DNA of 64,000 nt from Dipylidium caninum. Its lineage: Eukaryota; Platyhelminthes; Cestoda; Cyclophyllidea; Dipylidiidae. The first letter of the stretch is position 1. The number at the start of each line of letters is the position of its first letter. Of this stretch, positions 46,899-61,170 are shown in pieces. The position numbers were made by a program, and so were the translations under genes. Where the stretch lies: the NCBI GenBank assembly GCA_017562135.1, contig QEYB01000936.1:310001-374000 (forward strand). The letters are read 5' to 3'. Under the pieces are notes generated by a model, which ran no database searches, was not told where the DNA came from, and saw only the letters and a list, made by a program, of their open reading frames with translations.

Positions 46899-48719
46899 AT
46901 GGACGATTGTCAGGTCGATCTGTCCGTCGTACGATTATTTGATGAGAGATGCACGAAAATTTTGGACAAATCGCCTGGTGTGCATCTCTACGTATTCGAC
47001 AAGGCGAAATTGGAATGGGTAGGGGTTTTTAAAACGTCGTTAATACATTCGTAGGTAAAAACTGCCATTGGTGGAGTTTTATTTGTATGCCAACGCAGTA
47101 CCGAACCGCACTATGCCCTCCACGTCATAAATAGGAACGACTCGAAGGATAACTCCCTTCAGCCTATTACTCCATCGTTGGAGATTCTGCTGAGGCCTCC
47201 TCACATGTTTTACAGAACTTCATCTGCGATTTTCTCCATGTGGTTTTGTGTTGCCGATGATTGCAAACGTATTTATGAACTTCTTAAAAGGCAAGCTGTT
47301 GTTATAGTTGTTTTTGTTCTATTTTCTGCATTAAGAATTTAGTTTTGGCGCATTATCTGTAGACTGATAAGCAGTGTCGATTACAAAGAGAAAGCTGTGA
47401 AAGACGCATTTCTCTCGCCTCCCATCAAACCATCAATCAATGACGGTGTCAAAATGGTGTCTTCAGGTTCGAATATCTCGACTGAGTGCTCAAGCATTCG
47501 TCAACTCCTCTCCTCAGCCTCTGAAGAGTTTGAGGTATGTATGCTATTTTTCTTTTTACGTTTTCGTATGCTATACAAACCCTGATTATTTTAACGTTTT
47601 TATTTTATTAGCGTTCCGTAAACGATCTCGGTACGTTCATTATATGACATTAATAGTCGTGATTCCACAATTTTATTGCTTTTTTTTCATGTTTTGCAAT
47701 TCAGAGTCAAAATCTGTCCCATCCCTATCGGACCCCTCGAACGCTTTGAAATACCACCTCTCTTATATGTATGCGCAAATTTATATCCAATTGCTTACTG
47801 GTGGGCTTGTTTAACACATCCCTCTGACGATCTCTAACATTCAGCGCCATGGATGCTCCACCTTTCTCGAAAAACTCATCGGAGTGTCAGTTTGCCTCTG
47901 ATCTGGAACGGACACTCAAGGAGGGGAGTACCCCGAAACTCGAAGAGGCTGTAGCCTCGATACCAGGTAAGCGTTGATGCAAGAAACTTGATCTACGCAA
48001 AGTTTCTCTCGTGACTTTTGATTTGAAGTTAATCTTTGCGAATAGCCTTCTTTTCCTTCAATTTTTTTAATTATTTGCAGTGCAACTTAAAGACAGTAGT
48101 AATAAGACCAAACGCAGACTTTGATAGGATCCTCATGCGCACTAAGTTATACAAACTGTTTTGGCAAATTGTGTAGGCACATTTCTGCTGTCAATCAATT
48201 TTTATAGCTTATATTTAAATAGATATTCAAAACTGATAGTGTGGCTCCCCTTGCGCCCCCCCTCCCCTATTTTGATGCTCGATCACGATTTAGATTGCCG
48301 GCAGTGTTAAGAATTTAAATCATACAATTCCGAAGAATTCCTATTTCCGAGCTAGAAAACGGCTTGTTTTTTTGCTGGATTCTCTCTCCCTTCGAACTGT
48401 TTTTTATTGAAGTCTTCTCAAAGGAAGGTGAGGATAAGGTAACCGACGAATTACTTCGGCGTTTGCGAGAAGACACTAAGACAAGCGTGCAGGACACCAA
48501 AACGAACTCCAATCTTGTAGATGGACTTACCCGTGATCAACTCAAAGCCGCGCTTTTGTACATTATTGAGGTTAGTTGGCGTGGTTCGCTACTCGGACCC
48601 CTCGTTTCCTTTAGTAAACTCTATTTATGTGCAAACTTTAGAATGATGAAGACTTCCTGACCTCTATCCATGTGGCCTATACGGAATGTTTGAACAAGAG
48701 ACTGCAGGGAGCTAGTTAA
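46899..48719 (+). CDS. DCP1: mRNA-decapping enzyme subunit DCP1
   Basis: DCP1 activates the DCP2 decapping nuclease in 5'-3' mRNA decay and sits in P-bodies. Eight exons in phase: 46899-47018, 47055-47290, 47363-47534, 47612-47630, 47705-47768, 47845-47966, 48413-48570 and 48642-48719, about 322 residues (human DCP1A 582). The N-terminal EVH1-like domain is clear: GVHLYVFDKAKLEWVKTAIG, GVLFVCQRSTEPHYALHVIN and SSAIFSMWFCVADDCKRIYE, with the Trp that packs proline-rich ligands. The middle is Ser-rich and disordered. The C-terminus has the trimerisation helix DQLKAALLYIIENDEDFLTSIHVAY (positions about 287-311), as in animal DCP1. Oddities: the intron after exon 2 appears to be GC-AG, and exon 4 is only 19 bases long. 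Confidence 0.92.
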
Positions 48720-50184
48720 ATTAGTAGTGAAGTGTTTCCTTGTTTACGGTTCATAGGCACAAAGTCAGACTGCTCATTTCTGGTTTTGTATAAATGTATC
48801 TTTAGAGTAAAATGTGTGCCTCCCCATTATTTTCACTCTTCTTTCTAATCTTGTAGGGTGCAGTGGTAGACATTAATAGATTATCTGTCCCTTTTGTTAA
48901 CGTGCATAGGGAGTGTATTGGAAAGGAACGGAGTATTTGGCATTATTACAGCATCGGGATCTGATAGAGTTGAACTGAGTTAATCGTTATTGTGCGTTGA
49001 CCTCTTCTATGTATTACATTCACGTGGTCCCAATATCCTTGTCAATTTGCACGCGATCTAGAGTTCATTTTGATGAATTAGATGCATCATGATAAAAATA
49101 TTCGCGCAGGTGGCTTGGCATTTTGCCACAGGGTCTTTGTTTACGTCGCTAATGTCGACAAGACAGCTTAACATGCGGAGAAAGCACGTAATTTGTGATA
49201 AAGTCTCAATTACTTGGAATTTGACCAAATAGGGTATTAGTTACTCGACAGGTGGTAGCGGTAGACGTAGTAGGGGAAGTGAAATGAATCACCTAGACCA
49301 AACTGAAGTTTGCAATGTTCTTCATTTTTCTAAGGCTGAACGATTAAAGTAGTAGAGAAGTGAGGGCTTACTCTATCCCAATAAGGGGAGCTTCTCCACG
49401 GACCATTGAAATCGAAAGAATTACGGGATAGCAAATAGAGGACGTTAGGTGCAGTGATCGACCTCAAACCGACATCGAACCCTACTCTATTAAATGAAAG
49501 AATATTACCACTTTAACTCGGGCGATCTTTAATCCTATGGCTTACTAAGGTAGTTGAACGGTTTCAGATGACGACGGTGAACAAGTAAAATCGGAGAAAA
49601 CATCAAGCACATTAAAACAATGATATGACGAGGCCCTAGAAGTAGCGAGAAAGTGAAGATTACTGATACGGTATCGCCAAACTTCCCTTCCCGCCACCCG
49701 TTCACAATCTTCCGGCATTAACAACTTATTGTCCCGTTATTACCCAACATCTTTTGAATTTTTATATGAAACGGAAAAGTCCTGCAGAAAAAATCAGCCC
49801 CCGGATGGGTAAAGGGATGGGTAAAGGACGAAGTCTGTCCTATCATGCTCCCTTCACTAAGAAAGCACCTTTCTGTGTTGAAAGTGCTTTGCTCCATGGG
49901 TCACATCAAGAGCTTCAAAATGGCAAAAAATTAAATACTATCGACACATTTGAGCATGACTTCAGCCGTTAGGCAGAAAGTCTTCAATCTAGTTGAGGTA
50001 ATCGGGACAGAAAGCAAGACTCAAGGTCTTATTCATTAAAAGGAGGTATTTCTTTAAAAGAATAATGAAAAATAAATAGGCAAATTCCTTCAACCTGTTT
50101 CAAGTCTATCGCGCAACCAGGTTGATAGTGTAAAAAATTTATTCGGCCAAGCAAGACGCGACGATTAGAGTGCCGAACTCACAA
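48720..50184. other. Intergenic, convergent 3' flanks of DCP1 and INPP4
   Basis: About 1.46 kb with no supported exon. An AATAAA on the minus strand (TTTATT at 50138-50143) is a good INPP4 poly(A) candidate, about 45 bases past its stop. Confidence 0.45.
50138..50143 (-). terminator. Poly(A) signal of INPP4
   Basis: AATAAA on minus, about 45 bases downstream of the INPP4 stop at 50185-50187. Confidence 0.6.
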
Positions 50185-53100
50185 TCAAGACTGGACGTGG
50201 AGAGAGTACGTGCCCATGGGAGGTCGATAGTCTTTTGGGAAGGAAAGAAGCTGTAGGCGTGAGAAGGAATACTTTCGTGTGTCAACATTCTTCTCTACAT
50301 TGCTGAGCCGGAGACCGGTGCTTCGAAGACAACGGAGGGCTGGGGAGAAGCTTGCCTTATGCATGCCTTCAACCTCCTGAAAGTGAGGAGAAAAATCGTG
50401 AGGGAAGCGGTTGGAAGACGGAAAGATGGGATTTGCTATGGAGAATTTGATGATCAGTCTAGGAGGACGTAACTAATGGAAAAAATTTTAGCCTTTTTCC
50501 CATTTCGGCATACCCGTGGCACTTCCTGTGTCAGATACGTGACTTCGTTTCCATGGTAGAGTAGTGGAGGTTATCTGGCCTAGCAGGTTAGGAAAGAGGG
50601 AATTTTCCGTTGGTGGGCCTTAGAAGAAGTCGGAAAAGATGGGTAAGGGGAGGCAATGAACGAGGCATTACAACACACCGAGAGCCATCTCGTCTGTTCC
50701 AGCGACACGGACATGGCAGTTCGGTCTTTAGCCGACTTGCACGAGGTGAAACGAAGAGCATTCAGGGCTGAGGAGATCTCGGTGGCCAAATAAAGGACTT
50801 CCACCGGTTTCGTCTTAGCCGTCTTCAACTTGTGCTCCAGACTGCTCAACACATCACAAACATCCTGTTGGTTAGGCGTGTTTCCTACGCTCAAAAAAGG
50901 AAAGAAAAAAAAACCACGATCTAGCTCCATCACGTAGGATTATCTCTTGTTCTTCTAAGGCCACAAACTGCACATACTGGGGGCGCCGAATTTCCGAATG
51001 TATTTGTTAAAGTAGTCACGAAGGCTAGCCAATCCATGGGCGTTTATGGAAGATTGTAGATTGACTCGTTCAAGCCTGCCATGTGGAAAATGAAATGAAT
51101 TGATGGAAAACTACAAGATTCCATGAAAAAAAGAAAATTACTACTGAGAATCGGAACAGTACAATAAATGTTTTTTGGTGTAAAACACACCGTTCAACAA
51201 GGGTCTGCTGTTCATTGATGCCCACGTTAAAGTGGATGGGATGCAAGGAGAGGACTACTCGACCTCGAGATCGGAACTCTAGAGGCGCCTGATCCCAAAC
51301 TGCACGTGGAATAGTTAGCTAAAATTAAGTTTAAAAAACTCCATTCCTGATTGGTCAGTTCAAGGTCAAACAAAAACTATAGGACAAGTCAGTGAAGAGG
51401 AGAGAAAACACTGAATTTTGGGTCAATTTCTATGCGAGCAATGATGCGAAATATGCGCGGCTGACCTTAACTATAAAGATAAGCGAATAAGAGGGCGAAT
51501 GTTAAGAATTGCCACTGACCAAAATCTCATTGTGCCGAAGAATTTGAACTTGAATCAAATGTTGTCCATTTTCGAGCCTCGATTTACCAAGCCCCTTCTC
51601 ACTCGCCTCTGCTTCATCATTCTCCGATTTCTCCCTGAATTGTTTCACTGGAGAGGAGTTAGGTCGGATTACTACTTGGCAAAAAGCAAGGCTCTGAACC
51701 GCCCACGCCCAATTCTCCAACATTCCAATCTCCTCGCCGTAGCAACTCAAGAGGCCTTCGAAATGCAACGGCACGCCACACCGAACCATTTGTTTCCACT
51801 CTGCTTGCGTCCAATGCGATAGTGCTAGTGCCAGACCCGTTATACAAGTCGTCAAGGCCTGGAAGAAATCCATAATAGCAAATAAGAGGACGATCTTCTA
51901 TATACTGAAAATAAAATTTGCGTTACTTGGCACAGCGCGGTATGGTGGCGATAGTGGACGCTGTCCAAAATACTGGAGACAGTCTGAAGGGTCATACCCG
52001 CTGGGGTAGGTTCAGTAGAGGCTATAGCAGCAAGGCTAGACAGAACGTTATGCCAAAGAGATTCTTCAACCTTTCCCCACGTATCTGATAACACCTTCCT
52101 AAGGTGGTTAGACACCGTGCCGATTTCGCAAAGAGCACGTTCTCTGCTTGTAGCCGTTGATTCACTGAGGAGAAGTAGTGAGAAAGTGGGGGTAGAAGAA
52201 CAAACCTCTTGTCGGCATCGGAGAAGCTGTCTAGTTCCGCTAATTCGGCAATATTTAGACGAAGAAGATTGTAGTCGGATTGAAGACCAGCGAGAAAAGT
52301 AACGTGAGTACCAGCGTTCGTGCAAATCTCCATAAAAATGGACATCTAGAAAAAGGTGGGTAGGAAAGTTAACCACCGTCCACAAAACGCCTTGTGGATG
52401 ATTAAAATATCGAATGGTAGGAGGGATAGTTTAGAAAAAGGGAAGACCTTACCCCTTTTTCTAGTCTCTCAGCAAGCACCCTGGCCTGTCCAGCGAGCTT
52501 AAGTCTTGAACTCAGCTCCGTGAGGTCACCTGACATACGAACAACGACGGCTGCCCCCTTGGATAGAAGGTGAACCACCTTTCCAATAAAGTTATTTTGG
52601 TTTTGAAATACTGACGCAACGATTGGTGAGGTTTTTAACAGCTCGTTAAGGCAGATGTCGGGATTCTCGCCACCGGTCAAGGTCTGGAAGAGACCCTTAC
52701 CCTTGAATTTGCCCGAGGCACATGCAAAGGCGCCAACAGAGATGACGTCGTGGAATGAGACTACAATATTGAGGTAAATTGAGATGTGGTGCTACTTTTT
52801 AATCTATTTAAGTGGCGAATAGTGGCTTCACGACAAATTGTTGATGTGTTTATTCACCAAATTGTTCAGTTCCTTCTCGATAGATGTTATTCATTTATCT
52901 ACGCCCTATTAGCTCTCTCATACTCGCATACAAACCGAGGTTTCTCCACCAATTTACATACTCACTTAGCTTATTTCCCAAATCTAAGAGGCCAATCCGA
53001 TTGACATGCAGATTGGTAGGCACAAAGTCCAACTCTGCACACTGACGGGCTGTGCTTCGTTTGAAACTAGGACCTAAAGAATCAAATATCAAGCGACCAC

Positions 53101-55724
53101 CTGCAACGAGATGGGGTATGGAGAACGCATGATTTCATTGGGGTAGAAGGTATAAAACCAACCATTATAATCGACTGTGCCGCGAAGGCAGATTTCGTAG
53201 CGCTCAATGACATCCTTCATTCCAATTAGGCGTTCTTTCCGGAGGCACTCCAATGTTGGATCCGACTAGACGTAAATAAGATCATATTTAGGACAAAACA
53301 TGTGGACAGCTAGCAAAAGCTAGTAAAAGCCAAGGGCGATAATACCAGAAGACAAAAAATACATCACAATTAGTTTAAGATTCATAAGTAATTACAAATA
53401 CACTACTTAGAGCGCAATGTAGTCCAGTTAGTGACAGCTTTGCATCGCTTCAAACTCACCATGCCAACATGCAGTAGAGAGTCGTAGAGTAAGTGTTCCT
53501 GAGTAATGAGGGATTTGCTAGAGATATAAGATTGACGTAGCTCAAATACACAAAGGCTAGTGGATAGAAATAAAGGACGAGACGTACAGGTATTCAATGG
53601 GAAATTGGAAACAGAAGCGAGATTCTCCCATGAATTCAACGACACGCATATTCTCACCCAAAGTATGAGGAAAGACGTAATTGCGGGTGAGAGTGTTTTC
53701 ACAGACATTCTGAAAATGTTGACTGTAGACATCGAGCTAAGGTGAGTGAGAGATCCGTCAGTTCAAGTGCCTGTTCAATTATGCATTCCTCACTATTCAA
53801 TCCAAATATGCATCCTTATTTGTCTCAATCATCTATCCATCAGTCTCTTCATCTGGTCTCTCATCTACTGGATTACTTCACCAATAACCAAGTAGTGCTA
53901 ATTTGCAGGTAAAGCCAGGATAACTTACATTTTCAAAATTCAAGGTGCTGTTGCCTTGATTAAAGACTTGTATGATTAGTGTGATTTTCGACGGTTTACC
54001 CGAGGTCGCCGAATTAACAAGTATGGGCAAGTTCAATGATGACGTGTAGCATAAATCTTCAAATTTCGTCTCCGCACTGCCGATTATACGATTCTGAACG
54101 GGGAAAGAGAAGGAAAGCATTCTATCGCAAAGTGTAATGACTTTCCAACGTTGAAAAATGGAGAGAAATTGACATCCAATATCACGCCCAAAGATGAAAT
54201 CTAAACGTACCACAGATGAGCGCAAATCCTTATACTCTAGTAGGCTAAATTTGATAAATGAAGTAAGGGGAACTTTGCTTGGATTGAGTTTCACGGTTTT
54301 CAAGAAGGTTGAACATCCCTTGGTCTAGTTTTGGTATAGAAAATAACGATCAGTCAATATATAAACCTTACCTGTATCTCCGTCTCTGCGAGATCATTCC
54401 AGGCGCTGTCCGCGGCCGACTTCTTTACAGAAACGACAATTCGAAAACCAAGATCGGGGTACCGAAGAAAAGCCGAGGTGGTATCGAGCAAACCTAACCA
54501 AGATTGGTAGTGTAAATGTAAATGGATAAGACATTGAAAATTTTGGATGCAAACATTTATGCACAGTTTTTGTGAACGAAAGTCTTAAAACCCAGACAAG
54601 TGAACACCTTCAGTGTATGACGGCAAGATCTCAAACTGAGTACAGTAGATTATTTAAAAAGGTCATGACATCGACAGTGGAATTTTAGAGTAGAAGTTAA
54701 AAAAAGTATAAATGGTAAAGACTGTAGTTATCCGCACAGACAACCAAAATAGGAATAAATGTAAGAATAAAAACGTAACGACACGATAGTTTACGCTATT
54801 TAAGACCTAGTTCTGTTGACAGTAGCGTGAATTCGAATTACGGTACGACAAAAACAATATAGCTGTCAGTGGTTTCAATAAATGTACCAAGTGGGTGTCA
54901 GTGAAAAAGATTAATTAAACGGCGACAATAACATGCAGTCTAAGCTAAAAGAGGTACTTAAAATAACATTCGCTGCAATTAAGTCAAAAACAATGTTAAC
55001 AGAAAGTACTGAAACACTGGAAAAAACGGCATATAAAATAAGAGGAAACTTACTCAGTTGTATTTCCAAACCATCTTCAGTAAATTCATTGAGATCTACA
55101 ATCGTTGACAAAAAAATAACTGTGAAAAGAGCGAAGTGAAGTCATCCAATTAAGTGAATTTAATGCAGGGGTTAGTACCACAAGGAGGTTCGGGTAGGGA
55201 CAAACCCGAACCGAGAATGTCCAAAGGATCCTTTCCTGTGATCTGCCGCAATTCTTCACGAAGTTGTGACCTCCTGGCCGACAAATCAGATAATCCAGCT
55301 AATGCGATATGATTACACCACATATTTGTCTCCTCAGCTGAACGTGCAGCGAGTAAGATTGGAGAATCGCCGCAGTCAAACTCTAAACAAACATGAAAAT
55401 ACATCAAGTAATCAATGGAATACCTATTTTGAAGGCATTTTGCACACCAGATTCGGTAACAGGCTTTGCAGTGCAACGTTCAAGAAAGACTACACCGACA
55501 AGATCAGTCGATTCGACACCTTCGATTTTTAGTATCACGAGAAGATTACCCTTCAATCGGCACCAATGTTCACAGAAGGCTAGTGATAACTGTAAAGGTG
55601 AAACAATGCCAACATACAACTGGATCGTTTAAAAAACGAATCAGGCTTTTGTTTTAAGAGTAGGACGCCCTCAAATGTAGATCCCCAATGGGCGGAAATG
55701 TGCCCAAGAATATCACCATTGAAT
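50185..55724 (-). CDS. INPP4: Inositol 3,4-bisphosphate 4-phosphatase with PH and C2 domains (5' end incomplete)
   Basis: INPP4 enzymes remove the 4-phosphate of PtdIns(3,4)P2, damping PI3K signalling. Eighteen exons follow in phase: 55724-55618, 55579-55424, 55382-55179, 54493-54372, 54324-54211, 54093-53929, 53736-53588, 53517-53460, 53265-53163, 53100-52966, 52760-52453, 52345-52206, 52164-51927, 51858-51520, 51288-51191, 51075-50978, 50884-50679 and 50376-50185, about 976 residues before any missing 5' exon. A PH-like domain opens the protein (GVLLLKQKPDSFFKR, FCEHWCRLKGNLLVILK, helix SAEETNMWCNHIALA). A C2 domain follows (FRIVVSVKK to SKITLIIQVFNQ), then INPP4 landmarks ELDFVPTNLHVNR, FEGLLSCYGEEIGMLE and HFNVGINEQQTLVER. 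The Cys-X5-Arg catalytic loop is intact: RFTSCKSAKDRTAMSVSLEQ. The C-terminus, SFPKDYRPPMGTY, matches the family's end. A start codon was not found with confidence. Confidence 0.93.
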
Positions 55725-58700
55725 CTAAAACAACCAAAACAAACACAGAATAATGATCCTGTAGAGACTAGAAAGAGAAAAATGTCTCCAAATCTGATCT
55801 TACATGGTCGAAACTTATCAAAAGTATGAATTACATTTTCTGAACCACGTGGAATTACGTTAGTAGCTATGTTTTGTAGAAGCGCTCGGAAGGTAATTGA
55901 GGGGCGTATAACCATAATAAACAAAAGCATATGGATACACCCACAATACTGGAAGCATTAGAATTGGTAACAAAAACTATGTAAGTTAGAAAACACAGGA
56001 CTTATAGAAATTGTAAAGAATCAATGCTGACTTCATGAATCCCCGAGAGCGAAGGCGATCGCAAAGGGCTCAAGGTCACTGGAGGCGATGGAACCAGTAG
56101 AAGTCAAGTTCTTTCGGAGAGAATTGTCATCCCAAATTTGCAGGCCTACACGGAAAACGTAAAATAAATGACTATTGAAGGACATTTAAATATTATGAGA
56201 TTATTATTAAGATGTGAGCTAGTTACTTTACTTTGTCAAGTTAAAATGCTTGCTCGGAAAACCCATTGAAATTTGTTTTGTAACAAGGCATGGCTTATGA
56301 CGAATTCCCGTAACACCGCGCTAAAATAGAATATTTATCTAATTACATTAGGTAGGTTATGTGAAAGAATGCATTGTTAGTTGTATATATAACGTGATTT
56401 GCACAGCGCCACTAGTGCCTTTACTACTCGTAAAGCCTGAGGGCTGTGGTCACTTTAATCTGGCCAACAACTCCACCGTCATGTATTTGGAGGTAGTGAG
56501 GGAAAATATCCATTTGTAAGAAATATTAAAAGCTGGACCCCTGCCTACATTTCTTCTGGTTTTCTGTATTGCGTCCCTTGTATACACTAGCAATTTCGTG
56601 TGTTGGAATACCTTAAAGGCCGACATACGGGTCCCCGTCGGAGTTATTGATTGACCCGATTTAAGATTGTTACCGTTCATTGCTGTATTGCGGCTCAACG
56701 TTTCAATCCAAAAATTCTAGTCACGTTTAAATAAGGATGAACTCCTTCCGGTTTCGTCGCAAATGCTGCTCCTTGGTGTACCATGACTTGGTTTAACGAA
56801 ATGGTATGAAGGAGAATGGATCACATAATCCCCCTGCTTATCTCGGATGGAAACGAAAATACTTCCCTCCACTTCCAATCCTCTTAACCCTTTTGCTATT
56901 CTAGCCATAAAAGAGGTTCGTTTTCTTCTTAACAGTTTATTTTAATGCGAAGGAAAGGTGATTTACGATCACACAGCAAAGTATCACGTCGACTTAATTG
57001 ACCACAGCTAAGCTTGTTAACGTTGTGTGACGGTATCAATATCTGAATATGTAGATTAAGGTGTGGTAGAATTCTCTTACATTCATGTATCCAATTTAGT
57101 AACCCCATGCGTTTTGTTACATATAGTCCCATCATGCTTCTGCCTAATAGGCGACTCTTCCACTGTGCAGTTTAAATTAGTCCGCTGACATTGTTCGAAG
57201 TGCACACTATCCCTACCTCTCGTCCGACTAGTACGCCCGCCTGCCTTCCTCCAAACATACTCCCCAAGTTGCCTACCTGTTTATCCACCAGTTATTCAAC
57301 TTAGTCATCTACCAATTTCTTTACCCCTATCTCCCTTCATAAAAACCGAAGACTCATTGAAACTCCTCACAAGGCACACCAGTCCCTCCTCTGTCCCATC
57401 CAATATCCTCTTCAGCTGAATTATTACTGTGTTCCACATTGCCACTTGGCGAAAAGACCTATTTATAACGGAAAATCCATATTTTTCCGGATGAAATTTA
57501 AGTAGTATAATGGAGCCCGAAGAAACTCCTATATGCATCAGCTACCCAAGTTATTGGACATAGTAGTTGTTAACTTCGACCTTGATTATGTGAAAAGCTT
57601 TTATATTGTTTATTTAGCGCGAGAGTCACTTGACTTGAATAAGTGTCAAATTTACAGCTTAATTAATTTCCAGGGTTTGAGTATTTATCCCAAGAGTGAT
57701 AAATTCGCGTCAAAGATTTGTTCGAAGGTCATGTTGCAACGTAGTTAAAATGACAAGATAAGGGGGAGATTGGCTGATTGGCAATTGTGGCTCTCAGTTA
57801 CAGTATTAAAAGTGACCATAATCCTGAAAACAATTCAAATATCACCTACGTCTTGTCAATCTACACTCGTAGAGAAAACGGAATGCCAAAATTGGTCTAA
57901 ATTCACCAAAAATAATCACGGAAATTTAGAGAAATTAATCATTTCATTCCCTCACATCCGCATCCACCACGCGACTCTCATCCTCATCCCGATCCCCCTC
58001 CCACCCCCTACTTTCCACGTCTTTCCTAGCTCTCTCATCTTTCAGTCACGCACCCAACAAGCCAGCAAACTGGCTAACGACCTCATGTGAGCAGACTAGG
58101 AGTTACGAGTACTCGGGAGAACAATCAGGCAAATTAATCAAGTCCAATTCACCCAACAACCTAGTCAGGATGCTCGACTGTCTGCCTGCCTAAAAGCACA
58201 TACACACACATCCATCCCACAACAACAACAACAGCCTCAACGCATGTTTGCGTACGCGGAAGGCATTGACAGACGAACAGGTCGAAAAGGGGAAGGAGCA
58301 AAAGGGGAAGGAGCAACAGTCGGAGGGGAGAGGCAGGGGGTGGAGGGGTGCACGAGGACTGCTAACCGTGGATGACAGCCCGATGGGCGCTATAACCCAG
58401 CATACCACCTACTTCCTCCAAGTTTGAAGCTAGGTAGGAAGTGGGTTAACCTGAGTTGTAGAATGCAAACTTTCCCCTTCTCCTCCTCCTCCTCTAAGGT
58501 GTTGAAGTGGGCTGGAAGAGGGGGAAATGAGGGAGGGGATAGGGTACGAAGAGGACCGACGAGGGTTGTGAAGGCAACCAATAATCTCTTCACTTTTGCC
58601 GGAAGTTGAAATTGCAATTTAAAAATACAATAAGCCATAGGATGAAGAAGCAGTGTCAATGCAGTAAACGTTTTCCCATTGTACACTAAAGTCTACTGTC

Positions 58701-61129
58701 GAAAAATTCATAGAAACACTACAGGCCCACGGTATCCATTTCGGATTTGTTTCTATCATTCATGGGGTAAATGACTTGGCGCAGGAAGAAGCGAGATACC
58801 GAAATGTATTATTTTTGGACTTGTTTAAATCTCATATTGTAACTGAAAGACGGTTCAGTGTTTACAATTCTATCGCCATAGTGTCATTACTACACCGTGG
58901 AGTTTTTTGGTTGGATTTGAAGCAAGTAATGCTGAGACACGTCACATGTCAATCTCGAAACTGAGTTGAGAGAGTTCACTGAAGCCTTCATTGACAAATC
59001 ACGACTAACGATCAGTGCTGTGTCGATGCTGCCGCCTTCTAAGGGTATCTTGGAGGTTATGTTTTCTCTAGGAGAAAATAAGAGGTAAACTTGAAGATGT
59101 TGTCTGAAACGTGCACATCGCTATGGTGTCGCGGCGATGTTAAAAAGAGGTGGATTAGAAAGAATTGACAAGATAACATTAAATTTGTGCCTCACTAGAG
59201 TGGGATGTAGAGATAAATTTAAATGAAAATTATACCACCACAAAATAAGGTAGCCAAAATTACTTATTCGTCTATTTCATTCAAACAATGCTACAAAATT
59301 AGAGGTAGGGGAATGATGGGGAGTGGACAGATCAGCAAGTTTAGATGTACCAGGTTATATATATATAAACAAATAAATAGCATTACATAGGGGCAAGTTC
59401 ACTTTTCAAATTAAATGCTGCGGCACAAAACACGAATTAGGTGCTTGTCGATTTCGACCGCCGCATTTGAAATAGTGTGAGTGGAGCTCTCTTCCAAGAG
59501 GCTGCGGAGTTTTCCTTCTTAGAGGATCCTCCTTTCACTTGGTGGAAAGGGGAAAAAGAAGTTATCTAATAAATCGTTTTTCGAGTTAGTCGTCTGATAT
59601 GCGCTAGGTTATTGCGGATAAAAACGATGACAGAAATGTTCTTACGTGAGTAATTCTCAGAAATTCGAGTTCACACCAAAACTACTCGATTGATAATGAG
59701 ACTGAGCTTAAATTACCCATTTGTGTAGATTAGCAAATCTCCAATAAATCGAGAAATACACCTCTGAATTTCTCGACCTTCAACGGTCTCACCTCGAACT
59801 GCCATCGTTACCCACTAGGGTCTCACACATTGGCTGACACCCTTTTTTTACACTAATTCATTTTATTTACTTCCACCTTCGTCACACCAACTTGTCATGA
59901 CAAGAACTATTTCATACTGAGCGAGAAATGCGGCAAGTGTCAAACTTCATTAACAGAGTAATTGGTGGGAGAGGGATGAGGAGAGGGTTGATCTACCAGA
60001 TGAGTCAAATGGGGAACATAGCGTCTTAGGGCCTTACAGCAAGTCCCCACTTAGCGTGGGCTAATTATTGTTAAAATAGTTCAAGTTACTTCATGAATTC
60101 ACATTATCGATGAATGACAGCTGACCTTAACTATTTATTCCTGAAGATCATTAAATAGTAAATTATTTACTGTAAAGCACTGGGACCGTTGAGACTGTGA
60201 GAAGTTTCGTTCTTCTTGGTTTAGTAAAAAAGCAGGTGTAAATTTCGCGACTCCATTACCAACATACATGAGAGTCATGGGCAGGTGATTAAATTGTCTT
60301 CTACACATTGCCATCTTTCTGATCTAGAGTGGTTGCGCAAGACAATTATTAATGGTGGGGATGCATTTAGTTAAAAAGTGCGCCTAGAATTTTAGATTAC
60401 CTAAAGCTTGACAGGTTTGACAGGTCTGTGCTGATTCACTCTACTGAAAGGATGAAAGCAGAGTTGGCTTTAAATTCAATAATTTTTGACTATAATGATA
60501 GTTGAGGATATGTCCTGTTTTTCTTTTTACTTTTGTCATGAGCATGAATCGAGAGAGAGTAACAAAATTTAGCCTTTTAATAAATAAACACTACAGTTTG
60601 TAATTCTTTTTTGCGAAGACATTAAAAGTACCTCTCAAAATTCGTAAGAACCCATCATTTTAAGTTTTCCTGACTATAAATATTGATTTATTTGGCGGGG
60701 AAACCCGAAAGTGCATGAACTGATGCTTTCTACTTAAAAAACCCGTATAAGTAGCATTTGTTCACAACATATTGCATACGTTCGCCAGGATATCGACTTA
60801 CGTCCTTCTCCAACCCCTATCAATCAACGGGAAAATAGAGAGAAAGAAGTAGCACTAATTCTCTTTTTTAACCACTTTCATCAATTAACGGGCACAGAAA
60901 CAACAATCGATGTCTGCGTCCCCCTCCTATGCTCGTCACTCATTGGTTCGCTTCGCCGCCTGTCTGTCCACTGAAATATGCGCGCCCATACATGAAGTGA
61001 CCAATCGGCGGATGCGCGTACGCACACGAGTGCGAGCGCGTATATCATAGGGGGGAAGGGGGGGTAATCCATCATTCGCACCAGACATTTTGAAGGGGAG
61101 AAAAGCAAGGGCACGCGAAAAGAGAGGAG

Positions 61130-61170
61130 TGAGAGAGAGAGAGAGAACGAGAGCGAGAGCGCGGGAGAGA
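61130..61170 (+). repeat. GA-rich microsatellite
   Basis: GAGAGA units followed by GAGCGA variants. Translated open frames across it are repeat artefacts. Confidence 0.85.
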
